The translations under genes and the position numbers were made by a program. The notes beneath the pieces were generated by a model. It did not search any database and was not told the DNA's origin. It saw only the letters and a list, made by a program, of their open reading frames with translations. This document shows positions 53,130-62,148 of a stretch of 64,000 bases of DNA, in pieces; position 1 is the stretch's first letter, and the number at the start of each line of letters is the position of its first letter. The stretch spans positions 99,507 to 163,506 of the forward strand of contig SUVQ01000006.1 in the NCBI GenBank assembly GCA_015061905.1, given 5' to 3'. Source of the stretch: Verrucomicrobiota bacterium (GTDB lineage: Bacteria; Verrucomicrobiota; Verrucomicrobiia; Opitutales; UBA953).

Positions 53130-54062
53130 ATGATTAAAGAAAAAACCGTCAACGAAGCCGAACTCATAGCCAAAGCCAGTGTTCTTTTGGAAGCGCTTCC
53201 TTATATTCAGCGTTTTCACGACTCCGTTTTTGTTGTCAAATACGGCGGAAGTTTCATGGATTCCGACGATCCCGCCACGCGGGAACGCGTCGCCTCCGAC
53301 ATCGTTTTTCTTAATTCCGTCGGCATCAAGGTCGTCGTCGTGCACGGCGGCGGCAAGGCAATCACCCGTGCAATGGCAAAAACCGACATCACGCCGCAAT
53401 GGCGCAACGGTATCCGCGTTACGGACGCGCGCACGATTAAAATCGTCGAAGATACGCTCAATAACGAAATCAATTCCGATATTTGCCGCCTCATCGAAAA
53501 ACACAAAGGCTCTCCCGTCGGCATGCCCGGCAACCTCGTGAACATTTGCGAAAAACTTTGCGCAACAGACGAAAACGGAAATCCCGTCGACCTCGGTTTC
53601 GTCGGCGATATCAAATCCGTTAAAACCAAAATCATCAAAAAAGCGCTTAACGAAGGAAAAATTCCGGTGATTTCGCCGATCGCGCTCGATGTCAACGATC
53701 AACCTTACAACACCAATGCGGACGCCGCCGCAAGTGCCGTCGCCAGCGCACTCAAAGCCCGCCGCTTAGTGTTCATGTCCGACGTTCCCGGCTTGCTCGC
53801 CGACCCAAAAGACCCGGGAACGCTCATTTCCACGTTGCGCGTTCACGAAGTGCCCGAGTTGAAAAAATCCGGCGTTATTTCCTCGGGAATGATTCCGAAA
53901 GTGGATTCCGCCGTGCGCGCACTTCAAAGCGGAGTTCGCCGCGTGCACTTCATCGACGGTCGCACGCCGCATTCCCTGCTCTTGGAAATCTTTACGGACA
54001 AAGGTGTCGGCACGGAAATCGTTCATCCGGATGTCGTGCTCAAACCCGCCTCCGTCGCCTGA
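53130..54062 (+). CDS. argB: Acetylglutamate kinase
   Basis: This 310-residue amino-acid kinase has the Lys-Gly-Gly start VVKYGGSFM, the substrate loop [10 protein letters not shown], the conserved [12 protein letters not shown], and the C-terminal [10 protein letters not shown] with VHFIDGR. It phosphorylates N-acetylglutamate, the step after ArgA (3264). Its N-terminal helix before KYGG suggests the hexameric, arginine-inhibited type. It ends at a strong hairpin. Confidence 0.95.
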   Translation: MIKEKTVNEAELIAKASVLLEALPYIQRFHDSVFVVKYGGSFMDSDDPATRERVASDIVFLNSVGIKVVVVHGGGKAITRAMAKTDITPQWRNGIRVTDARTIKIVEDTLNNEINSDICRLIEKHKGSPVGMPGNLVNICEKLCATDENGNPVDLGFVGDIKSVKTKIIKKALNEGKIPVISPIALDVNDQPYNTNADAAASAVASALKARRLVFMSDVPGLLADPKDPGTLISTLRVHEVPELKKSGVISSGMIPKVDSAVRALQSGVRRVHFIDGRTPHSLLLEIFTDKGVGTEIVHPDVVLKPASVA

Positions 54063-54083
54063 CGCTTTTCGCGTTCCCGCGAC

Positions 54084-54123
54084 AAAAAATCCCGCAACCT
54101 CAACAGTCGCGGGATTTTTTTTT
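54084..54123. terminator. Terminator between argB and the Nudix gene
   Basis: AAAAAATCCCGC (54084-54095) pairs with GCGGGATTTTTT (54109-54120) around a short loop, with further T bases after it. It can work for both convergent genes. A CGTTCCCG word lies just before it but is not part of the stem. Confidence 0.85.
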
Positions 54124-54144
54124 GGGGGCAAAAACAAAAGGCTT

Positions 54145-54726
54145 CTACTTCGCCTCGAAATTCGGGGAAAGCATCGACTCTTCGTCCGTGCGAACGGCGT
54201 TCCCGTCGCCGCATTGCGCACGATAAGCAAGAAAACTTTTATGGTGCGAATCATAAACCGGCCACACCAGCGTGCGATCGCTCGGCGGAATAAACACCGA
54301 ATCAATTTCTTCACGCGAAAAAAACGCGAACTGCCCTTCATCGATTTCCGGCGGCAGACTTTCAATCGGCTTCAGGCATTCAAACAAAAACATAAGCCAG
54401 TGCCCGCTTCCCTCGTAAGAACGCTCGGAAACCATTCCGAAAAGATGCAAGTCCGACGCGGCAAGGCGCATTCCCGTTTCCTCAAACGCTTCGCGGCACG
54501 CACACTCAAACGGCGATTCGCCGGTAGCCATTTCCAATTTTCCTCCGACCGGACTCCAGCAACCCTTATTCGGAGCTTTCCGGCGCTGAATCATCAAAAA
54601 CTTTCCGTTCCCGTCGCGGATAAAAATCAAAACGCTGATTTTGAACGGCAAAACCGCCGACGTTGATAAATTGCCTGCATTGCTCATGTCGCGACTCATT
54701 ATGCGAAGCTCGTTTTCCCGCTTCAA
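54145..54726 (-). CDS. Nudix hydrolase
   Basis: This 193-residue protein has a Nudix box, GGKLEMATGESPFECACREAFEETG split as GG...GE...REAFEETG, with a two-residue insertion before the first Glu. The preceding WSPVGGKLE segment is typical. It hydrolyses a nucleoside diphosphate linked to another group; the substrate cannot be read. An internal start near MSRDMSN would shorten the N-terminus by nine residues. It is convergent with argB and divergent from the tRNA gene. Confidence 0.85.
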   Translation of the reverse strand: MKRENELRIMSRDMSNAGNLSTSAVLPFKISVLIFIRDGNGKFLMIQRRKAPNKGCWSPVGGKLEMATGESPFECACREAFEETGMRLAASDLHLFGMVSERSYEGSGHWLMFLFECLKPIESLPPEIDEGQFAFFSREEIDSVFIPPSDRTLVWPVYDSHHKSFLAYRAQCGDGNAVRTDEESMLSPNFEAK

Positions 54727-54753
54727 GCCGCGATTTTCTTTTTAATAAAAATC

Positions 54754-54782
54754 TTGCCGAAGGCGTTCCCGCCGCTTAGATT
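54754..54782 (+). promoter_or_regulatory. Possible promoter of tRNA-Ser
   Basis: TTGCCG (54754-54759) and TAGATT (54777-54782) are 17 bp apart, each four of six to consensus, and point at the tRNA 24 bp further on. The spacer holds a CGTTCCCG word. Confidence 0.3.
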
Positions 54783-54806
54783 TTCGCCTTTCAACCTTTT
54801 TCATCC

Positions 54807-54894
<88 letters not shown>

Positions 54895-54902
54895 TTTTCG
54901 GG

Positions 54903-54929
54903 GGCGACCGCGCGGTCGCCTCTTTTTTT
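54903..54929 (+). terminator. Terminator of tRNA-Ser
   Basis: GGCGACCG (54903-54910) pairs perfectly with CGGTCGCC (54913-54920), followed by TCTTTTTTT. Confidence 0.85.
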
Positions 54930-55083
54930 GCGCTGATTGCGGGATTTTGCGGCAAGCCCAATGTTTTTGTGGGTTGCTTGTGTTGTCATCTTTTGCGAGA
55001 TTGAGCTTTGTTTTTCCTAATTGCAAGGTTTTTTCTGTTTTTCGGTTGATTTTGATTTTTCGGTTCTTTACGGTTCAAAAATT

Positions 55084-56226
55084 ATGAAAATTGCCAAAAA
55101 CATGTATTTTTTCCCGAAGCGAAAGCGTCAGCCGTGGGTTTTTGAGCGGCGTGTTGACGGGCGGCGTGTTTCGCGTTGTTTTACGACGCGGGAAGCCATG
55201 GAAGCCTTTGCTGAAACGCTTTCGGCGGGAACGCCTGTGGCGAAAGTGAGCGGCGCGGATGCGGAGTTGCTCCGCAAAATCAGAAGTATTTGCGGTGATT
55301 TTGATCCGCTCCAAGCCGTGATTTGGTGGAAAAAGTATTATGTTGCGCCCGTGGGGAATGTTCCTCCGGCGGACGTTGCTTTCGAGAGTTTTGTCGAGTG
55401 GTTGAAGGGATCCGGGCGAAGTGCGACGCATCTTCGCGCGATTGAGCGCGACGGGCGGAAATTCTGTGCTTACTGGCAGGGACGTGAATTAAGTTCCGTG
55501 CGCGGGAGCGAGCTTTCCGATTGGCTTTTTTCGCATCGGGAGCTTTCGCCGCGTTCACTGAGAAATCTTTGGGACAGCGTGCGCAATTTCCTTTCGTGGT
55601 GTAAATCCGCTAAGCGTTGGATTGTTGAAGTGCCTTCCGTGGATTTGCGCCTGTTCCCGCGGATTCCGTCGGCGCGGGTTGAAATTTGGTCGTATGCCGA
55701 AGCGGAATTTGCCTTGCGGTTTTTGGAGAAAAATCATCCGCGGCTTGTTCCTTTTTTTGCCCTGCGGCTTTTTGCCGGGCTTCGCACGAGCGAGGCGCGT
55801 AAAATGCGTTGGGAGTGGATTGATTTTGAGCGGAAGACGATTCGCGTTCCCGCAGAAATTTGCAAAACGCGCGACGATTGGCTGATTCTTCCGCAGTATT
55901 TGCCGAACAACGGCGCGACCGTCTTTGCGTGGCTTGCTGCGTATCGCCCGCTTTCAAAGGAATGCGAAGCCGTTCCGTTCCCGTGCGCGAAAACGCAAAT
56001 GCGCATTTCTGCGGCGTGTAACTGGAAAACGAATGTCCTGCGGCACACTTTTGCGACGATGCTTTCTTCGTGGAATATGGATGACGGGAAAACGATTCTT
56101 GCGACGCGCCACACGAACACGCGCACGCTTTTCATGCACTACAAAGGTGTGAATCAGCCGCGTGAGGATGCGGAGAAATTCTTTGCCCTGCGCCCGAATG
56201 ACAAGCAACTTGAATTTAAAATTTAA
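55084..56226 (+). CDS. Tyrosine recombinase (phage-type integrase)
   Basis: This 380-residue protein has an N-terminal SAM-like core-binding domain (about 90-180) and a catalytic domain. Box I is LFAGLRTSEARKMRW (first Arg and Glu). The second box has LRHTFATML, with the following ATRHTNTRTLFMHYKGV supplying the His and the nucleophilic Tyr. It is the integrase of the island that begins at the tRNA-Ser. Start 55084 (MKIAKNMYFFPKR) is chosen over a longer frame whose first codons lie in the gap. The other att site is beyond the window. Confidence 0.9.
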   Translation: MKIAKNMYFFPKRKRQPWVFERRVDGRRVSRCFTTREAMEAFAETLSAGTPVAKVSGADAELLRKIRSICGDFDPLQAVIWWKKYYVAPVGNVPPADVAFESFVEWLKGSGRSATHLRAIERDGRKFCAYWQGRELSSVRGSELSDWLFSHRELSPRSLRNLWDSVRNFLSWCKSAKRWIVEVPSVDLRLFPRIPSARVEIWSYAEAEFALRFLEKNHPRLVPFFALRLFAGLRTSEARKMRWEWIDFERKTIRVPAEICKTRDDWLILPQYLPNNGATVFAWLAAYRPLSKECEAVPFPCAKTQMRISAACNWKTNVLRHTFATMLSSWNMDDGKTILATRHTNTRTLFMHYKGVNQPREDAEKFFALRPNDKQLEFKI

Positions 56227-56894
56227 TTACATTTTGCCCTGAGACTTTTTATGCGGTCGTTTTCGAAGAAAAAGACGTTGGCGTCGGTTTGCGGGAGCGG
56301 GTGTTTTTTGCCGTAGAAAAATATCTTTTCCGGTTGAAGTCTCCGCAAGGCTTCTGCGAAACCTGCGTTCCAAATGTATCCGAAATATGCATTACATTCT
56401 ACGCCGATACGCGCTACGGCGAGAGTTGAGCCGCGCGGCAGTCCGTCGAAGCAGTATTCGAAGCTTTCCGGTTCTGCCCAAGAGAGCGCGGGAACGACGC
56501 GCACGCCTTCGCGTTGCCAAAACTGCCCGATTGTTCGTGCGCGGTAAATGTTCCAAATTTTCATTGCCGGGGGCATGTCTAAGTAGAGACTGAAATCGGG
56601 TGTAAACACGCAGTCGAATCGGCGTAGCGTTTCGACGTAACGTTCCGGAGCGTTCCATACGCGTTCGAACTGATAGTCGTCGAGAAAGAAATGCACGCCG
56701 CGCCCGGCGGGAACGCGGTTGAGGCGCACGGCGACATTGAACGGAATCAGCTTTTCGGGAACGGGAACGTTTGCCGGCTCAAGCACCGGCATCCGAAACG
56801 TTCCCGCGGCTTTGTTTGCCTCGTAAAGGTCGAGGTTGCACACACCGAAGACACGCGTCTTGTAGTGCTTTATTTGTGTAGCATTTCCGCGCAA
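56223..56894 (-). CDS. DUF4417 domain-containing protein
   Basis: This 223-residue protein has the DUF4417 pattern as I know it: FNVAVRLN, VHFFLDDYQFERVW, TPDFSLYLDMPPAMK, ALSWAEPESFEYCFDGLPRGSTLAVARIGV and a C-terminal IFFYGKK. DUF4417 proteins are common in phages and mobile elements; the role is unknown. It is convergent with the integrase, their stop codons overlapping by 4 bp, and it is the last gene of the island's minus-strand run. Confidence 0.72.
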   Translation of the reverse strand: MRGNATQIKHYKTRVFGVCNLDLYEANKAAGTFRMPVLEPANVPVPEKLIPFNVAVRLNRVPAGRGVHFFLDDYQFERVWNAPERYVETLRRFDCVFTPDFSLYLDMPPAMKIWNIYRARTIGQFWQREGVRVVPALSWAEPESFEYCFDGLPRGSTLAVARIGVECNAYFGYIWNAGFAEALRRLQPEKIFFYGKKHPLPQTDANVFFFENDRIKSLRAKCN

Positions 56895-56916
56895 AATCCG
56901 CCGAAAAATTTAGAGG

Positions 56917-57243
56917 TTATTCGTTGTAGTCGATAAAATCGACTTCGCCCGTCTCAATCCATTGACGCAGGTTTTTCCCGTCAACGACGAAGTTTTCGAA
57001 CATATCGAACTTGTCTTTGAATACGCGAATGAGTTTCGTATCCGGATCGTCTTCGTGCCCGGTCGTTTGATAGAAATACCCTTTCCCCTTGTATTCTATA
57101 GGGATGTATGAAGCCCAAAAGCCTGTTAGCCAAAACGCTTTGCCGTTTATTTTGAAATTTAGCCCGATATAGGTTTCTCCTAACTCTGCGTAGAAAATGT
57201 CGCGTAGTTCACAGATTTTCTTCTGGCGGTCCTGCTCTTCCAT
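56917..57243 (-). CDS. Small acidic protein, candidate immunity partner
   Basis: This 108-residue acidic protein is not recognised. It is rich in aromatic residues (FKINGKAFWLTGFWASYIPI, YKGKGYFYQTTG) and ends in an acidic tail. It starts 4 bp after the stop of the gene at 57248, so the two are translationally linked. Size, charge and position fit an immunity protein for the basic, His-rich upstream product, but I see no family match and this stays a guess. Confidence 0.6.
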   Translation of the reverse strand: MEEQDRQKKICELRDIFYAELGETYIGLNFKINGKAFWLTGFWASYIPIEYKGKGYFYQTTGHEDDPDTKLIRVFKDKFDMFENFVVDGKNLRQWIETGEVDFIDYNE

Positions 57244-57247
57244 AGTT

Positions 57248-57616
57248 CTATTTTTTTGCCTTCTGTGTTAATTTTTCAATAAATTTTAATTGGGATTTGG
57301 ATGGAGCCATCCCTTCTGTTCTATCTTTTCCGTTCCCGTGGTGGATATGGGGAATATGTCCGTTGTGCTTGTGTGAAAGGTGAAATTCCATCACCTTCTT
57401 TCCTGTTTTCGGGTTCATGACGGAAATACTTTTGAGTTTTCCGTTTTCGACGGATGCATACACCTTTGTTTTGCTGTGAGTGTGCATCGGCATAGAGGCG
57501 GATTTTTTGGAATCGAGTTTTTCGATAAAATGGACGTTTCCGTCTTTTTTGACGGTTTTCCATTGTCTTCCTTCGCCGCGTGCGAGTTGCGGTCGGCTGT
57601 ATCTTGCGTGTCCCAT
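57248..57616 (-). CDS. Small basic His-rich protein, candidate toxin
   Basis: This 122-residue basic protein contains a histidine cluster, FHLSHKHNGHIPHIHHGNG, at about residues 78-96. An NGKLKSISVMNPKTGKKVMEF segment precedes it, with a basic tail. This resembles C-terminal modules seen in phage minor-head or polymorphic toxin proteins, where a His-rich pocket can bind metal, but I cannot name a family. It has no signal or membrane segment. It is followed 4 bp later by a small acidic gene. Confidence 0.6.
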   Translation of the reverse strand: MGHARYSRPQLARGEGRQWKTVKKDGNVHFIEKLDSKKSASMPMHTHSKTKVYASVENGKLKSISVMNPKTGKKVMEFHLSHKHNGHIPHIHHGNGKDRTEGMAPSKSQLKFIEKLTQKAKK

Positions 57617-57623
57617 TTTTTTA

Positions 57624-57769
57624 GGTAATAACTGATAGTTGATAGGGTATAAGTGATAGTTGATAACTGATAGGTATTACTTATCCGTTATCCGTTATCA
57701 GTTATCAGTTATCACCTATCCGTTATCAGTTATCCGTTATCAGTTATCAGTTATCCGTTATCACCTATT
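57624..57769. repeat. Inverted heptad-repeat element, copy 1
   Basis: The left half is made of TAACTGATAG/TTGATAG words and the right half of CAGTTAT/CCGTTAT heptads in tandem, so the halves are complementary and can fold into one long hairpin. The right half is the longest of the three copies. The TGA stop of the gene at 57761 lies inside it. Confidence 0.85.
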
Positions 57770-58420
57770 GGTGAATTTTTTGCAGAGGGCGAAGTCTTCG
57801 TCTTGCGGGATGTATCCGAAGTGTCCGGCAAAGATGTCGTTTCCGGCATAGGCTTTAATTGACCACCAAACTTTTTTCTTATCGATTTGGCAAAGAGTGA
57901 GGTCGCGATTTTCGGGAACGATTCCGCCGGTCCAAAACGCGGAGAAGATCAGATCTTCGTGTCCGCCGAAAGCGGGGAGCGCGTCTCGGGTTTCGTCGAA
58001 GTTTTTCAATCTTTGTAATGCGCGTTTGGATACGGCGTAGCAACACCCGTTGGCGAGGAGGCGGCTTTCTGCGGTATGCCTGCGAATGTAGGTGAAATCG
58101 ATATCGGCGACTTCTGCGGGAACGGTCCATGCTTCCGGGCGAAATAGCGCGGTGTCGGAGTCGAGTTTAACGAGCAGGTCGCATTTTTCGGCGAGTTCTA
58201 AATAAACGTTGCGCATTCCTCGAATGGCTTCGATTTGGCGAAGGCTTGCGCCGCGCGGGAACGCTCGGACAAGTTTTTCCGTTCCTGCGGGGACGGGCAA
58301 GAGTGCGTCTTTAGGTTCCACGCACCAAATTTTCCGCCAATTTTCGGGAAGAAATTGTTGGTGAAAGGCGGCGCGCTCGGCGTCTCGCGCGCAGGTGAAA
58401 GTGAGGCAAATGATGTTCAT
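57761..58420 (-). CDS. Glycosyltransferase-like protein (GT-A fold)
   Basis: This 219-residue protein opens with MNIICLTFTCARD, has a DxD-type motif in LLVKLDSDTALF, and a later GGHEDLIFSAFW segment. Both are typical of GT-A glycosyltransferases and acting on a nucleotide-sugar is likely. No membrane segment is seen. Within a phage-like island it may modify capsule or phage surface sugars. It sits between two heptad-repeat elements. Confidence 0.6.
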   Translation of the reverse strand: MNIICLTFTCARDAERAAFHQQFLPENWRKIWCVEPKDALLPVPAGTEKLVRAFPRGASLRQIEAIRGMRNVYLELAEKCDLLVKLDSDTALFRPEAWTVPAEVADIDFTYIRRHTAESRLLANGCCYAVSKRALQRLKNFDETRDALPAFGGHEDLIFSAFWTGGIVPENRDLTLCQIDKKKVWWSIKAYAGNDIFAGHFGYIPQDEDFALCKKFTNR

Positions 58421-58422
58421 TT

Positions 58423-58510
58423 TTAACTGATAGCTAATAACTGATAGGTGATAGTTGATAACTGATAGGTGTCTACTTATCCGTTATCAGTTATCAGTTA
58501 TTACTTATAA
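58423..58510. repeat. Inverted heptad-repeat element, copy 2
   Basis: TAACTGATAG words are followed by the shared junction TACTTATCCGTTATCAG and CAGTTAT heptads. The arms are complementary. The TAA stop of the 58505 gene is in the right end. Layout and orientation match copies 1 and 3. Confidence 0.85.
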
Positions 58511-60163
58511 AAAGTCTTTCGTTTCGAGGTCGTAGGCGGAAGTCGGAGATACGGCGAGCGCGTCGATTTGTGCGGCGGAGAGCGTCGATGCGGGAACGCT
58601 GTTTTCGGATTGCTCGCCGCCGCCGTTGAGGGTTACGCGCAGGCGCGGTTTAATTTCGACGCAACCCCATGTCAGCGGTTCGACTTCTGCGCCGCTTTCG
58701 TTTTCGTTTTTAAAAACGACCGCCATCGGCACGCGCACGTGCCAGTTTGCGCCGAAGTTCCAAGCATCTTCGAGCGCGGAAACGACGCCGAAAATCGTCT
58801 CGGAGTTTTCTGCCGTTTGCGTTTGTGCCTTGAGGAGAAGTTTTAAAACTTGCGGTTCGTCGCCGTAAAAAACATCCGTGCTACCGTCTTCGTTTGCCGG
58901 GAGTTTTTGCGTGTGCCACGCAAATTTGATTTGCCCGCCGTCGCAGACGGCTTCGATGGAAATGAGCGTTCCCGCGTCTGCCGGCGTAAGGTCGAATCTT
59001 TCGCCTTTGACCCAATGAAGCGTGCTTTCCGTAGTCGAGATTTGGACGTCCTTGGTTGTCGGTGCGATGCCTGCGAGGTCTTCTTCGCCGGCGAGTTTGG
59101 CGGTGCCGATTTTGGCGGCGGAAAAGTCCAGCGTCATTATCTCCGTTTCGTCGAGCTTGCGGGAGCTGACGGAGCCGCCTACGAGCCAGCCGCCAATCTT
59201 GGTGATTTCCGTGGAAAGTTTTTTCTCGCCGGCTATCGGGATGGTGACGGAAACTTCGGTCGAGCTTGCCGTTCCCGTCGCTTGAAGTGCGATGGTGGTC
59301 GTGCTTGCGCTTGGCACGGGAACTCTGACTTCTGCGCTTACCATTTTCTCCGGAAAGGAGATGAGCTCCGTGGTAAGCGTAACTTTGTTTAGAGCGGGAA
59401 CGTCGTTTAAGACGACGTCGTGTGTCCACGAGTTTGCGCCGTTCGGTGTTGCCGAAAGCAGAAGGGATGTTAGCTCAAGCGAGGCGGCGGTGGCGAACGC
59501 CTTCGAGCTTGTTTGCTTCGGAATAGTGAAAAATACCGTGCCGGTGCTTGTGGCGGAAGAGATTCCCGAAACGACGCTGATGCCGTTGTTGCCGCCGGTT
59601 TTGAGTTCGTATCCGGGAACGTTGACCGTGATGAGCTCCGTAACGCTTCCGGTTTCCGCCGTATCGTCGTCTTCGAGTGTCGCCGCCGTAACGAGCGAAA
59701 ATTCCGATGCTTCCTTTTTCGGCGTGAACGAAAGCTCCGTCTTGGCGATGCCGACGTTGACCGTTCCCGCGCCTGCGCCGAGGATCACGCCGGCAACGCA
59801 GGGTTCCGGCGCGCTCGCCTGATTCGGGCGCACGAGCGCGAGCCCGTCCGTTACGCGCACGATCCACGTCGGGCGTTCTGCGTCGCCGCCCGTTTCCGTG
59901 CTCCATGCAAAGAGGCGTCGCGGGCGCGCGGCGGGAACGGCTGCGGCGTCTTCGCCGCTGTCGCTTCCCTGAATGTAGCCGTGTGCGAGAGAGACGGTCG
60001 TTCCCGCGGAACTGCGGCTGTAAATAAGCCCGCGCCCGGTGTTTACTTGCAGTCCCGGCAAGAGCCGTGCCACGTCGCGCATCCAGTCAACGAGGGCGTT
60101 CAGTTTGGCGGCGGTGAGCGTTTCTCCGCTCGAAAATTTAGAAGGTAAATGCGGTAGATTCAT
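58505..60163 (-). CDS. Phage-structural-like beta-rich protein
   Basis: This 552-residue protein begins with FSSGETLTAAKLNALVDWM, a segment style common at the start of phage tail-appendage proteins. The rest is rich in Ser, Thr, Ala and Val with repeated TTELIS/SVTELI-like strands, as in fibre or adhesin-like proteins. There is no signal peptide. I do not recognise a family. It is read in the same direction as the two structural-like genes to the right. Confidence 0.55.
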   Translation of the reverse strand: MNLPHLPSKFSSGETLTAAKLNALVDWMRDVARLLPGLQVNTGRGLIYSRSSAGTTVSLAHGYIQGSDSGEDAAAVPAARPRRLFAWSTETGGDAERPTWIVRVTDGLALVRPNQASAPEPCVAGVILGAGAGTVNVGIAKTELSFTPKKEASEFSLVTAATLEDDDTAETGSVTELITVNVPGYELKTGGNNGISVVSGISSATSTGTVFFTIPKQTSSKAFATAASLELTSLLLSATPNGANSWTHDVVLNDVPALNKVTLTTELISFPEKMVSAEVRVPVPSASTTTIALQATGTASSTEVSVTIPIAGEKKLSTEITKIGGWLVGGSVSSRKLDETEIMTLDFSAAKIGTAKLAGEEDLAGIAPTTKDVQISTTESTLHWVKGERFDLTPADAGTLISIEAVCDGGQIKFAWHTQKLPANEDGSTDVFYGDEPQVLKLLLKAQTQTAENSETIFGVVSALEDAWNFGANWHVRVPMAVVFKNENESGAEVEPLTWGCVEIKPRLRVTLNGGGEQSENSVPASTLSAAQIDALAVSPTSAYDLETKDFL

Positions 60164-60289
60164 TTTGAAAAAAAAATCTCGTTTTTTGTTGGTGAATAAT
60201 GGATAGTTGACAAGCGACGGATGAAAACTTTTTCAGCTGTCAGTTATTCTTTAACTTAAGGTGCGTTCTATTCACTGCTCGTTATTGTT

Positions 60290-60493
60290 ATGTCTGAATT
60301 TTTAAAAAACATCGTTGCGGGAATGAGTAATGTCCGCGTTGCGTTCCCGGGAGCGCAACGCGGAAGCCGCCCCTATGTTTCTGCGCGCGGAGGTTTCTCC
60401 CGTGATGCCGCCGCCCTGAGACAAGACGTTAGGAGTGTTTGCGCAGATCTTTCCGCCGCCGCCCGAAAAACGAAGGAGCTTCATAATGCCTAA
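60290..60493 (+). CDS. Small hypothetical protein coupled to DUF2335 gene
   Basis: This 67-residue basic protein (MSEFLKNIVAGMSNV start) is not recognised. Its stop overlaps the next start by 8 bp (ATGCCTAA), suggesting translational coupling. The pair lies on the plus strand within a minus-strand run, so it is probably a separate small transcript. It could also be non-coding. Confidence 0.4.
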   Translation: MSEFLKNIVAGMSNVRVAFPGAQRGSRPYVSARGGFSRDAAALRQDVRSVCADLSAAARKTKELHNA

Positions 60494-60890
60494 TCGCGAA
60501 GAAGAAACAAAACTTGCCGGGCGAGACGAAAATGGTAACGAGCTCGCCGCAAGTATTCGTCGCAGAGTCTCGGACGCTCCGATGTTGCCGGCGGACGAAA
60601 TGCAGAAATTCGCCGAATTTCTGCCGGAGGCAAACCGGATTATTCTTGAGCAAACCGTAAAAGAGGCGGAGTTTCGCCGCGTTGAAACAGCAAAAGAAAA
60701 CTCACGGATTGCGCAGGAGCGCAAGCTGGGCCAGATTTTTGGTTTTCTTATTGGCATTGCCGGTGTTATTGGTGGTTCTTGCGTTGCAATAAGCGGGAGC
60801 GCAGGCGCCGGCGGAACGATTGCGTCTGTTTCAATCGGGACGCTTGCGGTTGCGTTTTTATCAACCGCCGGGTCGTCTCCGAGAAAGTAA
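60486..60890 (+). CDS. DUF2335 domain membrane protein
   Basis: This 134-residue protein has an acidic N-terminal helical half (EEETKLAGRDENG, LPEANRIILEQTVKEAEF). Two membrane helices follow: LGQIFGFLIGIAGVIGG and TIASVSIGTLAVAFLS. This is the DUF2335 pattern. ATG 60486 has GGAG 8 bp before it. The function is unknown; in this island a holin-like or immunity role is only a guess. Confidence 0.75.
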   Translation: MPNREEETKLAGRDENGNELAASIRRRVSDAPMLPADEMQKFAEFLPEANRIILEQTVKEAEFRRVETAKENSRIAQERKLGQIFGFLIGIAGVIGGSCVAISGSAGAGGTIASVSIGTLAVAFLSTAGSSPRK

Positions 60891-60965
60891 CTTTGATTGG
60901 TTTTCATTCCTGTCGTTTTTTAGAGTGGTTGAAAAATTAGACGTCAAAATTTAAACGTTTGTTAT

Positions 60966-61280
60966 ATGAAAAAGATTTTTCTTGTCGCGCTTGCTTTGTT
61001 TTCCATCGCCGTTCTCGTTTTCGGCGCGGGAGATTCCGAAAGAAAGGCGATTGCCCGGATCCTTTACGGAAAAATACGTATCGTTTCCGTAGGTGAAGAT
61101 TTCAGTGTAAGGAAGGTTGATCTTGGCGAAGATTTGCGCGTTCGTGTCGTAGAGCTTGGGGCTGATCGCCCCGGGCGTTGGCGTTTTGTCGATGTGGGAG
61201 AAGACTATAAAGTTCGCTTTGTCGATTTGGGTGAAGATATTCGTGTCCGCTTTGTCGATTTGGGTGAAGGTCCGCGTTAG
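60966..61280 (+). CDS. Exported repeat protein, resembles 7(1) septoil-knot family
   Basis: This 104-residue protein has a signal peptide (MKKIFLVALALFSIAVLVFG). About six 11-residue repeats of the type VRFVDLGED-x follow, broken once by a short DRPGRW insert. This layout matches the small proteins I know annotated as 7(1) septoil-knot domain proteins, common in phages and Proteobacteria. Its stop overlaps the stop of the convergent gene by 4 bp. Confidence 0.65.
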   Translation: MKKIFLVALALFSIAVLVFGAGDSERKAIARILYGKIRIVSVGEDFSVRKVDLGEDLRVRVVELGADRPGRWRFVDVGEDYKVRFVDLGEDIRVRFVDLGEGPR

Positions 61281-62131
61281 TTTCCGTAAAGCTCTTTGTC
61301 CCACTTTGCGCCGGAGTCTGCTGATTTCCACTTTTTTTGAATTTTCCAACGTTGCTCTCCGCGCTCCTTTGTTGCTTCTAAATTCGAGAACAACCAGCTT
61401 CCGCCGTTCGGGGCGGCGGCGGGCGGCATGGAGATTTTTCCGAGATGGTTGATTGCTGTTTCCATTCCGGTTGAGTAGCTGGTCTCGACAAATTCGCAAC
61501 CGCTTCCTAAGTAGAAATGGATTCCGTTTTGTATTTTGGCGATAAGCTCTGCGCCGAGTTTGCTTAGTTTTATCAACTTTATCGCTTCTTCGAGCGTTTT
61601 CTGTTTCCATCCGTTGTTGCTCTCGGAGGCTCTGTCTTCGCTTGAGAGCCGTGTTTTGATTTCGTTGCCTCTCACGTAAACGCTTTCGTAAGGCTTCGTT
61701 CCTGAAATGAGCGCGTTTGCGAGCGTCTTTTCGGATTCGGGAACGTCTGCGTAGCGCGGGTGGAGTAGGATGGATGTTTGCGATGTTGTTCCGGTTATTT
61801 GATAGCTTGTCGGTTGGGCATCGGTTGATTTTGCGTCTTCTTCGCGGAAGCCGTATTTGAGGGTAACGGTTACGCTTCCGTCTTTTCCGCCGGAAAATGT
61901 CCGGTTTGTCAAAACGAGGCGAACGCGGATGGTTGTTCCGAGTGAATCATAGCTGCTTTCCGGCAGGAGTTCCGTGGAGGTTCCCGGCTCCGGAGCGGCG
62001 GCGATTGCCTCTGCGATGGTTCCCGGGAACGTGCAGGTGATAGTGCCGCTCGGGACGTCGTCGAGCGCGTCTGTGTATTGAATGTCGGTGATGATGAGAT
62101 CACCGGTTTTTCCGTAGTAAGTGCTGTTCAT
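61277..62131 (-). CDS. Hypothetical, possible virion-associated protein
   Basis: This 284-residue protein is not recognised. The N-terminal 120 residues are beta-rich (DLIITDIQYTDALDDV, TIRVRLVLTNRTFSGG). A helical EEAIKLIKLSKLGAELIAKI segment follows, then a Trp/Gly-rich end. No signal or membrane segment is visible. It sits between two beta-rich genes in the same direction and probably belongs to the same structural module. Its stop overlaps the convergent exported repeat protein. Confidence 0.5.
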   Translation of the reverse strand: MNSTYYGKTGDLIITDIQYTDALDDVPSGTITCTFPGTIAEAIAAAPEPGTSTELLPESSYDSLGTTIRVRLVLTNRTFSGGKDGSVTVTLKYGFREEDAKSTDAQPTSYQITGTTSQTSILLHPRYADVPESEKTLANALISGTKPYESVYVRGNEIKTRLSSEDRASESNNGWKQKTLEEAIKLIKLSKLGAELIAKIQNGIHFYLGSGCEFVETSYSTGMETAINHLGKISMPPAAAPNGGSWLFSNLEATKERGEQRWKIQKKWKSADSGAKWDKELYGN

Positions 62132-62148
62132 GGCAATTTTTTTTATGG

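Noticed and set aside
57624..58510. CRISPR-like array
   Set aside because: The repeats are 7-bp words without unique spacers, and no cas genes are present.
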